Part shown: piece by piece, positions 22,795 to 30,378 of the stretch
Position numbering within the stretch: position 1 is the stretch's first letter
Layout: the number at the start of each line of letters is the position of its first letter
Assembly (NCBI GenBank): GCA_022706685.1
Contig: JAKJCA010000015.1
Span: forward strand, 1-48,542
Direction of reading: 5' to 3'
Source: Bacillota bacterium
Lineage (GTDB): Bacteria; Bacillota; Clostridia; Oscillospirales; Acutalibacteraceae
DNA length: 48,542 bases
Notes under the pieces: model-generated
Seen by the model: the letters and a program-made list of their open reading frames with translations, nothing else
What the model was told of the DNA's origin: nothing
Databases searched by the model: none
Program-made: the position numbers and the translations under genes

Positions 22795-25490
22795 TAAAAA
22801 TCCTCGCGCTGCTGGCCGCGGCCGCGGCGCTCGTCAACGCCCTGTTCAACTTTTTTATTCCGCGGCAAGCGGTCGAGCAGGTCTTTCCGGCGGCCGCCGT
22901 GCCCGGGTCCGTGACGACCTATCAGACGGGCGGCGGCTTCACAGACGCGCTGTATATCCCGACCGACTCGGTGATGGTCTACACCCTCGACCCCGCCCTC
23001 TACGCTAAGTGGGCGCAGCGCGAAGACCTCTACGCCATCGATATGATGATCGCGGTCAACCGCGCGGACACCTCCTATGTCGACGCGCCGCCGGGCCACA
23101 GGGACGAAGTGCAGACGCGCAAAGACGGCAGTCTGCTCAACCATCCTTCCTCGGCGAGCGTGTTCTATATGGTCCCCACGCAGGGCTTTATCGACTATTT
23201 GTGCGACAGCCTTGAGAAGTGCCTGGCCGTCAAAGCCCCGCGCATGGTCGCGCTCGAGGAGCCGGAGATTTTTGACGACGCGGGCTACTCCGCCTCGTTC
23301 AAAGCCGAATGGCAGTCCTATTACGGCGAGCCGTGGAAGGACCCCGCCTCGTCGCCGCAGGCGAGATATCAGGCCTCGCGGCTGAAAGTGCACCTGTTTG
23401 AGCGGGCCGTCACCGAGGTCAGCGCGCGCGTCAAAGCCGTCTGCCCTCAGACAAAAATCGTCATCGCGACCCACAGCACGGTCAACTACGACAATTACGG
23501 CATTACCGCGGGTATCGACCATTACGCGGCCCTGCCCGGCGTCGACGGCATCATCGGCCAGACCTGGAGCGACACCGCGCGCATGAAACTGCGGTTCAAC
23601 GGCGCCGACGTCTCCGACGTCTACTCCTACGCCGCGCTCGAGTACGCCTCGTACGTCGACACCGTCGAGGACATTGATTTTTACGCCTTGGCCGACCCGA
23701 AGGCGGACAACCCCGACCTGAGCTGGGCCGATTATGAATCGCTATACCGTGATACCGTCGCCGCGCAGCTCATGCAGCCGGAGATTCAGCGTTTCGAAGT
23801 GCTGCCCTGGCCGGACAGGAGTTTCCTCGCCGCGCCCGACGAATACAAGACCAAGCAGCTCAACGTGTTCGCGGCCCTGCAGCGGCTCTCCGGCAAAGCC
23901 GTTGCGTTGAGCGCGGGCTCGCCGCGCGTCGCGCTGGGCATCTCCGACACCCTTTCGTGGCACGACGAAAAGACCTCGAAAAAACCCCTGCAGGCCGTCG
24001 AAGGGCTTTCGGTTCCGCTCATCCGGGACGGCATTGCGCTGAAGACCAAGTCCCTCGATTTTATCCGGACGCCCGCGGACCTTGCGGATACCGACGTGCT
24101 GATCCTCAGCTACGAAGTGATGAAGCCCGCTTCCGCGCGGACAAACGAGGCCGTCGCGCAATGGGTCAAAGGCGGGGGTATCGTTTTGTATATCGGCGGG
24201 CACGACGCGATGGAGAAGGCGCCCGGTTACTGGTGGTCGGACGCCACGCCGCTCGGGGACCTGCTCGGCCGGCTCGGTCTCGACGGCATCGAAGCCGGTA
24301 AACCGGAATCCCTGCCCTCGATGCTCCGGTGGACCGGCGGCCGGCTCGACGCCCTCGACCGCGCGAAGGTCGGCGCGGTACGCCTGCGGGCGGAGGACTG
24401 CGCCTTCAACGCCGCGTTTACGGGCGACGTCAACACCGTTCTGCGTTCGGGCGGCGACAGCATCGGCATCGACCAGCCTGCGGGCGAAGGCCGGTTCATC
24501 GCGTTCGGCTTCCCCGCGTACCTGACTTCGACCCTCGGCGGCGCGGACCTGATGCGCGCGGCCGCCAAATACGCCTTGAGTTATACCGGCAGCCCCTATA
24601 ACCGGCAAAACCTTGTCCGCGTCGAGCGGGGCGATATCGCCGCCGCGCACGCGTTCAACAAGGCGGCGACTTTGAAAGGCCGCTATATCGACCTGTTTGA
24701 CAGCGAACTCGGCATCCTCGGCAGCGTCGAGGTCGCGAAAGGCGGCAGCTGCCTGCTGTGCGACATCTCCGGCCTCGATTTGAGCGTCCCGCGCCTCGCT
24801 TTCACAGGCGGGCGGCTGACAGCGCCCGCGCAGGAAACGGCCGACTCCACCGTATTCACCGTCGCGGGCCCCGTCATGGCGGATATTTCCGCCCGCATCG
24901 TCTGCGCGCCGGGGACCTGCCCGCAAAGCGTCACGGCTTCGCGCGGGGGAAAAACGTTTACGCCGTACCTGCGCTGGGACGAGGCGTCATCCTCCCTGCT
25001 GGTACAGTTCGAAGGCGCGGTGGCAGGCGTTCAAATCGACGTGCGCTGGGGAACGCAGCCGGCTGACGTGACCAACGCCAAACCCCCGGCGCGCATCGTC
25101 ATACCGGTCAACAACAAGAACCTCGACGCCGCGTATATCTATCAGAATACGGCCTTCGCTAACGATTCGCTGCGCTTTGCCGATGGCGATACGCAGCTTG
25201 TTTACAGGTTCAACCTCGCCGATTTCTCCAATCCCGACTTCACGCTGGAGGTGTTTCAGAACTACCTCATCGACGTGTCGGCCGACGGGGTTCATTACAC
25301 CGTGACGCACGACTATTCGCTCATCGACCCGAGCCATCCGCGCACGGGCGGCAACAACGTGCTGGTGACGTTTGACCCGGACGACTACGGCGCTCAAACC
25401 GAGTTTTATATCCGCATCCGCAACACCGACCCCTCGACCGGCTGGGGCGGCAGCGTCAGGCTGCTGGTCATCCGTCAGTACGCGGGGTAG
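22791..25490 (+). CDS. Large secreted glycosidase-like protein with glutamine-amidotransferase-like domain
   Basis: An 899-residue protein with an N-terminal signal or anchor (IKILALLAAAAALVNALFNFF). The first half reads as a barrel: DMMIAVNRADTSYVD, APRMVALEEPEIFDD (acidic pair at a strand end), KIVIATHSTVNYDNYG, GVDGIIGQTWSD. The middle (about 410-600) has the features of the class-I-amidotransferase-like fold found in beta-galactosidase trimerisation domains: DTDVLILSYEVM, WVKGGGIVLYIGG, GRFIAFGFPAYLTST. The rest is beta-rich, perhaps a binding module. I cannot assign a GH family. GGGGAG precedes the ATG, which overlaps the mutY stop. A strong terminator follows. Confidence 0.6.
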   Translation: MIKILALLAAAAALVNALFNFFIPRQAVEQVFPAAAVPGSVTTYQTGGGFTDALYIPTDSVMVYTLDPALYAKWAQREDLYAIDMMIAVNRADTSYVDAPPGHRDEVQTRKDGSLLNHPSSASVFYMVPTQGFIDYLCDSLEKCLAVKAPRMVALEEPEIFDDAGYSASFKAEWQSYYGEPWKDPASSPQARYQASRLKVHLFERAVTEVSARVKAVCPQTKIVIATHSTVNYDNYGITAGIDHYAALPGVDGIIGQTWSDTARMKLRFNGADVSDVYSYAALEYASYVDTVEDIDFYALADPKADNPDLSWADYESLYRDTVAAQLMQPEIQRFEVLPWPDRSFLAAPDEYKTKQLNVFAALQRLSGKAVALSAGSPRVALGISDTLSWHDEKTSKKPLQAVEGLSVPLIRDGIALKTKSLDFIRTPADLADTDVLILSYEVMKPASARTNEAVAQWVKGGGIVLYIGGHDAMEKAPGYWWSDATPLGDLLGRLGLDGIEAGKPESLPSMLRWTGGRLDALDRAKVGAVRLRAEDCAFNAAFTGDVNTVLRSGGDSIGIDQPAGEGRFIAFGFPAYLTSTLGGADLMRAAAKYALSYTGSPYNRQNLVRVERGDIAAAHAFNKAATLKGRYIDLFDSELGILGSVEVAKGGSCLLCDISGLDLSVPRLAFTGGRLTAPAQETADSTVFTVAGPVMADISARIVCAPGTCPQSVTASRGGKTFTPYLRWDEASSSLLVQFEGAVAGVQIDVRWGTQPADVTNAKPPARIVIPVNNKNLDAAYIYQNTAFANDSLRFADGDTQLVYRFNLADFSNPDFTLEVFQNYLIDVSADGVHYTVTHDYSLIDPSHPRTGGNNVLVTFDPDDYGAQTEFYIRIRNTDPSTGWGGSVRLLVIRQYAG

Positions 25491-25515
25491 CCGGGCGCGC
25501 GGCAAAGCGTCCCGA

Positions 25516-25546
25516 CCCGCCGCGAACCCCCGCGGCGGGCCTTTTT
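25516..25546 (+). terminator. Rho-independent terminator of the glycosidase cluster
   Basis: A perfect 9-bp GC stem (CCCGCCGCG with CGCGGCGGG), 6-base loop, then TTTTT, 26 bases after the stop codon at 25490. Confidence 0.93.
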
Positions 25547-25608
25547 ATCCTTGCCGCCGTCAAGCGGCCGCGTTTTTTTGAATAATCTGTTAAAACTTTT
25601 TCAAGCGG

Positions 25609-25636
25609 TTGACAACCGTCCGAAGGGGGATATAAA
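25609..25636 (+). promoter_or_regulatory. Promoter of the marR-ABC operon
   Basis: Consensus -35 TTGACA (25609-25614), 16-bp spacer, -10 TATAAA (25631-25636). Inverted repeats begin directly after the -10 box. Confidence 0.85.
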
Positions 25637-25637
25637 A

Positions 25638-25667
25638 GTTAACATGTTTAACTATTAACCTTGTTAA
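25638..25667 (+). promoter_or_regulatory. Probable MarR operator: two adjacent inverted repeats
   Basis: GTTAA-N5-TTAAC (25638-25652) is followed after 2 bases by TTAAC-N3-GTTAA (25655-25667). Both overlap the transcription start region, where a bound MarR dimer would block RNA polymerase. Autoregulation is inferred from position. Confidence 0.75.
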
Positions 25668-25698
25668 CGATATCTTGATTTTGGGAGGCGGCAGGCGC

Positions 25699-26175
25699 AT
25701 GAACGGCGACAGGGGCAACCGGTTTTTAGCGATTCTCCATAAAATGAAACGTCTGGATTTGCAGGGCGCCCTCAACCTGATGCCGCCTTCGGAAATGATG
25801 CTGCTGAGCGAAATGCGCAGGCGTGCGCAGCAGCAGCCCGAACAGCCCGTGAAAGTGTCGGACATCGCCAAGGCGCTTGATATTTCGCCGCCGGCGGTGT
25901 CGAGAACGCTCAACCGCCTGGAGGAGAAACGTTATATCGAACGCCTGGCCGACCGGGGCGACAGAAGGAACGTCTGCCTCAAACTGACCGCGGCGGGCGA
26001 AGACGCGATCCATGAGAATATGAACAAGGTCAAAAGTTTCCTGGAAGACGCGCTTTTATACCTCAGCGACGATGAAATCGCGCAGTTGACGGCTCTTTTT
26101 GAAAAAATGTACGAGGCCATGAAAGCGCAAATCAACAAGATGGAACAAGACAAGGAGAACAGCGGCTTATGCTGA
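25699..26175 (+). CDS. MarR-family transcriptional regulator
   Basis: A 158-residue winged-helix repressor. The recognition helix region is VKVSDIAKALDISPPAVSRTLNRLEEKRY, and the wing carries D-R-G-D-R-R-N, the usual MarR signature. Helices at both ends would form the dimer. The ATG at 25699 is used because GGGAGG lies 10 bases upstream, whereas a TTG at 25675 lies before that site. The stop overlaps the start of the ABC exporter gene by 7 bases, so it is co-transcribed and co-translated with the exporter it most likely controls. The ligand is unknown, and exporter substrates are the likely inducers. Confidence 0.92.
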   Translation: MNGDRGNRFLAILHKMKRLDLQGALNLMPPSEMMLLSEMRRRAQQQPEQPVKVSDIAKALDISPPAVSRTLNRLEEKRYIERLADRGDRRNVCLKLTAAGEDAIHENMNKVKSFLEDALLYLSDDEIAQLTALFEKMYEAMKAQINKMEQDKENSGLC

Positions 26176-29100
26176 AAATCCTCGGCAACCTCAGAAGCCA
26201 TAAAAAGGTCGTCGCGCTGATTATCGCCCTGCTTATCGTGCAGGCGGTATGCGACCTCGCGCTGCCCAACTATACCAAGGACCTCATCGACGTCGGCATC
26301 CAGAACAAAGGCATCGAATACGCGGTGCCCGAGGACATCACCGCGGACGGCTATAAAGCGATTAATCTGCTGCTGACCGACGGGGAGCAGGCGCAATGGC
26401 ATGACGCCTATCGCAAGAACGCGGACGGCACCTATTCGCTGAAGGCGGACGCCGACCGGGAAGCGCTCGACGCCGTATTCACGCAGCCTGTCGCCATATA
26501 CTATATGGTTTCGCAGGCGGACACTTCCGCCTTTACGAAGGGCGCGTCGTTCAACTCCGCGTCGTTTGATCTCAGCGGCATCGATATGCCCGCGCTGATC
26601 AAAGAGAGAAACCTGAGCGCCGATGATTTCAGCCGGCTGACGGGCGCCGTGGTGCCCGCGGTCCGCTGGGATACGGTATCGAAACAGTACGCGCTGGAGA
26701 AGGACGATGTCCTGAACCTGATCGGGAAACTGAAACCCTCCGTGCTGGAAAACCTTTCGGCCGACAGCCTGTCGGGCCTTGTCGACCTGTCGAAAATCGA
26801 CCCGGCCGCCATCATGCGGCTAATCGGCCTGGACAGCGAAAACCCGGATATCGCGGCTTTACTGAAAAAACTCGACCTCACCGACGACGATATTCGCGCT
26901 GCCGTCGAGTTGCTGAAGCCCGCGCTCAACGGCGGGGAGATCGAATCGGCTTTCGGCCTTAGCCCGGATACGGTCGGCCTGCTGCTCGACAACATCGACA
27001 CCAAGACGCTCGCCGGCCTGCCGGCGCTGTTTTCGGGCAAGACGGACATCGCTTCGCTGATTGATTTCTCAAAAATCGACATGAAGGCGCTGATGGACGC
27101 CGCCGGCGTTTCCGCCGATTTTTCGGCGCTCTCGTCCGGCCTGACCGCGGCGCAGCGGGCCAAGCTGCTCGAAGCGGTGCTGCCGGCCCTCGACCGCGAA
27201 GCGCTCAGCGCCCAAACGGGCATATCCGTATCCGTCATCGATACCGTACTCGACAAAACCGATCCGGCCGTCCTCGCCGGGCTGATGGGTTCCTCGGGGA
27301 CGTCGGCCCTCAGCGCGGACGCGCTCAAAGATTGTATCGATTATGACAAAATCAATTATCCCGTGCTCTTCGAGGTCCTTTCGGCGAACTCGTCCGGCTT
27401 CGATATGACGGCTGTCCTCGGCAATTCATCCCTGACGCAGGAGCAGAAAACGACGCTCATCAAAGCCGTGCTGCCGGCCGTGGACTGGGACAAAGTCGGG
27501 GAGAAAACCGGCATCCCGCCCTTCCTGCTGAAAATGGCTGTTTATGCCGCGGGCCCCGAGGTCCTGGCGCGGTTCATGGCCGGAGGTTCCGGTGCGGGCA
27601 TGAACCCGGCGGACTTCACCGACTGCATCGACTACTCAAAAATCGATTATACCGCCCTGATGAGCGTTATCGGTACGGATATGCCCGCCATGGATTTCTC
27701 CGCCATGTTTTCCGGCGGGGACCTTTCCCGGGAAGACCGGACCAAACTCATCGGCGCTGTGCTGCCCGCCGTCAACGCGGAGAAACTCAGCCGAAAGACC
27801 GGCATCCCCGCAGAGGTCATATCGGCCGTTTTGACCGGGGTCGACGCCGAAACGCTTGTCAACCTGATGGACGGAGGGCTTGACCCCGCCGCGCTTTCGG
27901 GCAGCGTCGACTACGCCAAAATCGATTTTCCCAGTCTGATGGAAGCCCTCGGCGGCTCGCGGGACCCGGCGGCCCTCCTGTCCATGCTCGGCGGTATGTC
28001 CGACGCGCAGCTGAAAGCGGTGGTATCGGCCGTTTTGCCGGCCGTCGACTGGCAGGCCGTGCAGGCGAAGACGGGATTCAGGCGGGAGACGGTCACCGGC
28101 CTGCTGAACGCCGTCACGGCGGACACGCTTAAAAAACTGTCCCGGCTCCAAGCGGGCGGCCCGGATTCCTCCGCATTTTCCAAACTTATCGATTCGTCAA
28201 AACTCGACACCGCCGCCCTGGGCAAGATTCTCAATATCGACTTAGGCGCGCTGCTGGCGGGGTCCGGTATCACGGACGGGGAACTCAGGCAGTCGCTTGC
28301 CTCTCTGATTTCGGCCGTCGACTGGGAAACGGCGGCGGAAAAATTCGGCTTCGGACGGGCGGACGTCACGCCTTTAATTGAAAAAATGACGCTCGACGGC
28401 GCAGTGAACCTCCTTAACGCTTTCGGCGGCTCCGGGCAAACGCAACTGACGAACCTCATCGATACGGACAAGGTGGATTTTAAGGCCGTCCTGTCGGCGC
28501 TGCATATCGACACCTCCGGCATTCAGGCGCTCATCGGTTCGCTGCCCGAGAGCCTGCTGCCCGTCATCAGGAACGCGATATTCCCCGTCCGCGAACAGAT
28601 GAACGCCAAACTTTCCACTTTAGGCGATTCCATCATCCATTCGTCCGCCGTCGCTTTCGTCGCCGCGGAATATGCCCGCCTGGGCAAGGACGTCAACGCG
28701 ATACAAACGGCCTATCTGTGGACGGTGGGGCTCAAGATGCTGGCGATTACGCTGTTGTCGGCCGTCGCCGTCGTCGGGGTCGGTTACCTGGCCTCCATTA
28801 CCGGCGCGGGCATCGGCAGGGATCTGCGCGAAAAGGTCTTCAACCGCGTCATCCGTTTTTCCAGCCACGATATCGACCAGTACTCGACGGCCTCCCTGAT
28901 TACGCGCAGCACCAACGATATCCAGCAGGTGCAGTTTGTCACGGGCATGATGCTCCGGCTGATGTTTTACGCGCCGATTCTTTCCCTCGGCGGTATCATC
29001 ATGGTGGCGCGGACAGGCGCCAATATGTGGTGGATCGTCGCGGTCGCCATCGGCGTGATCTTGTCGGTGGTCGCCGCTTTGGTCGCCGTCACGATGCCGA

Positions 29101-30296
29101 AATTCAAAATGATGCAGACCCTCATTGACAAAGTCAACCTGATTTCGCGCGAGATTCTCGGCGGCCTGCCCGTTATCCGCGCTTTCGGCAGGGAAAAAGA
29201 GGAAGAGGACCGCTTTGAAAAATCGAACAAAAACCTGACCAGGACGATGCTCTTTACCAACCGCATGATGAGCCTGATGATGCCCCTGCTGATGCTGGCG
29301 ATGTTTACCCTTGCGGTTTCAATCGTCTGGATATCGGCAAAGAACATTGACAGGGGCTCCCTTCAGGTCGGCGCGATGACCGCGTTTCTGACTTACGCGA
29401 TTATGATCGTCATGGGCTTCCTGATGCTGACCATCCTGTCCATCATGGTGCCGCGGGCCTCCGTGGCGGCCAACCGCATCGACGAAGTCATCAAAACGGC
29501 GCCTTCCGTGCAGGACCCCGAAAACCCCGAGACCATTGACGTCAAAAAAGGCGTCGTGCGCTTTGAACACGTCGCGTTCGCCTACCCCGGCGCCGAGGAA
29601 AACACCCTTTCGGACATCGATTTCACAGCGGCGCCCGGGCAGATTACGGCGGTCGTCAGCTCCACCGGCTGCGGGAAGTCCACGCTGGTGAACCTGATAC
29701 CCCGCTTTTACGACGTGACGGCCGGCGCGGTCACCGTCGACGGCAAAGACGTCAGGAAACTGAGGCAGCGCGACTTGCGCGATATGATCGGCTACGTGCC
29801 GCAGAAAGGAGTGCTTTTCTCCGGCACGGTCGCCTACAACCTGCGCTTCGGCGCGCCGGACGCTTCGGACGGGGAAATCCGCGCCGCCGCGCAAATCGCC
29901 CAGGCCGCGGATTTTATCGAAGAAAAAGAAGGGGGCTATGACTCCGAAATCGCGCAGGAAGGCAACAACGTGTCCGGCGGCCAGAAACAGCGGCTATCCA
30001 TTGCACGGGCTATCGCGAAAAAACCGAAGATCTATATTTTCGACGACAGCTTTTCGGCGCTGGATTTCAAAACTGACCTGGCGCTGCGCAAAGCGCTCGC
30101 GCCCATCGTGGCCGACGCGACCGTCATCATCGTCGCGCAGCGCATCAGCACCGTCATGCACGCCGACCAGATCGTCGTGCTCGACGAGGGCGCCGTCGCC
30201 GGTATCGGCACGCACCGGCAGCTGATGGAAAACTGCGAGGTTTACCGCCAGATTGCGCAGTCGCAGCTTTCGGCGCAGGAACTCGAACAGATGTAA
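26169..30296 (+). CDS. ABC exporter half, heterodimer subunit with degenerate NBD and an ~800-residue repeat insertion between TM1 and TM2
   Basis: A 1375-residue protein, more than twice the usual ~580 residues of an exporter half. TM1 is at about 12-33 and the next hydrophobic segment at about 853-877. Between them, residues ~45-848 hold a non-membrane insert of about 800 residues, placed outside the cell by topology. It contains about eight tandem repeats of ~93 residues. After it the exporter resumes normally (GIGRDLREKVFNRVIRFSS, further TM helices, NBD from ~1125). The NBD has Walker A SSTGCGKST (1164-1172), signature VSGGQKQ and Walker B IYIFDD, with Asp1293 in place of the catalytic Glu and Gln1324 in place of the H-loop His (VAQRIST). 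This is the degenerate partner pattern of heterodimeric exporters, so the downstream gene supplies the active site. AAGGAGAA precedes the ATG. Confidence 0.9.
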   Translation: MLKILGNLRSHKKVVALIIALLIVQAVCDLALPNYTKDLIDVGIQNKGIEYAVPEDITADGYKAINLLLTDGEQAQWHDAYRKNADGTYSLKADADREALDAVFTQPVAIYYMVSQADTSAFTKGASFNSASFDLSGIDMPALIKERNLSADDFSRLTGAVVPAVRWDTVSKQYALEKDDVLNLIGKLKPSVLENLSADSLSGLVDLSKIDPAAIMRLIGLDSENPDIAALLKKLDLTDDDIRAAVELLKPALNGGEIESAFGLSPDTVGLLLDNIDTKTLAGLPALFSGKTDIASLIDFSKIDMKALMDAAGVSADFSALSSGLTAAQRAKLLEAVLPALDREALSAQTGISVSVIDTVLDKTDPAVLAGLMGSSGTSALSADALKDCIDYDKINYPVLFEVLSANSSGFDMTAVLGNSSLTQEQKTTLIKAVLPAVDWDKVGEKTGIPPFLLKMAVYAAGPEVLARFMAGGSGAGMNPADFTDCIDYSKIDYTALMSVIGTDMPAMDFSAMFSGGDLSREDRTKLIGAVLPAVNAEKLSRKTGIPAEVISAVLTGVDAETLVNLMDGGLDPAALSGSVDYAKIDFPSLMEALGGSRDPAALLSMLGGMSDAQLKAVVSAVLPAVDWQAVQAKTGFRRETVTGLLNAVTADTLKKLSRLQAGGPDSSAFSKLIDSSKLDTAALGKILNIDLGALLAGSGITDGELRQSLASLISAVDWETAAEKFGFGRADVTPLIEKMTLDGAVNLLNAFGGSGQTQLTNLIDTDKVDFKAVLSALHIDTSGIQALIGSLPESLLPVIRNAIFPVREQMNAKLSTLGDSIIHSSAVAFVAAEYARLGKDVNAIQTAYLWTVGLKMLAITLLSAVAVVGVGYLASITGAGIGRDLREKVFNRVIRFSSHDIDQYSTASLITRSTNDIQQVQFVTGMMLRLMFYAPILSLGGIIMVARTGANMWWIVAVAIGVILSVVAALVAVTMPKFKMMQTLIDKVNLISREILGGLPVIRAFGREKEEEDRFEKSNKNLTRTMLFTNRMMSLMMPLLMLAMFTLAVSIVWISAKNIDRGSLQVGAMTAFLTYAIMIVMGFLMLTILSIMVPRASVAANRIDEVIKTAPSVQDPENPETIDVKKGVVRFEHVAFAYPGAEENTLSDIDFTAAPGQITAVVSSTGCGKSTLVNLIPRFYDVTAGAVTVDGKDVRKLRQRDLRDMIGYVPQKGVLFSGTVAYNLRFGAPDASDGEIRAAAQIAQAADFIEEKEGGYDSEIAQEGNNVSGGQKQRLSIARAIAKKPKIYIFDDSFSALDFKTDLALRKALAPIVADATVIIVAQRISTVMHADQIVVLDEGAVAGIGTHRQLMENCEVYRQIAQSQLSAQELEQM
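26568..28505 (+). repeat. Tandem ~93-residue protein repeats in the ABC exporter insert
   Basis: The motif D-x-S-K-[IL]-D-x-x-A-L-M recurs at residues 206, 299, 391, 488, 581, 675 and 765, with a divergent first copy at 134 (DLSGIDMPALI). The spacings are 72, 93, 92, 97, 93, 94 and 90. About 35 residues after each comes a second motif, A-V-L-P-A-V-D-W-x-x-V-x-x-K-T-G-[IF]-P-x-x-V-I. Best preserved copies: DYSKIDYTALMSVIG (488-502) and DYAKIDFPSLMEALG (581-595). Copies differ enough that the expansion is old. A largely helical solenoid is inferred. Confidence 0.88.
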
Positions 30297-30378
30297 GCCG
30301 GAAGAGGACATTATCAAAACCGGCACTATTTCATCCCGTATATATTCAGCCGCTGTATGCGGCGGAACGGAGCCTGAT

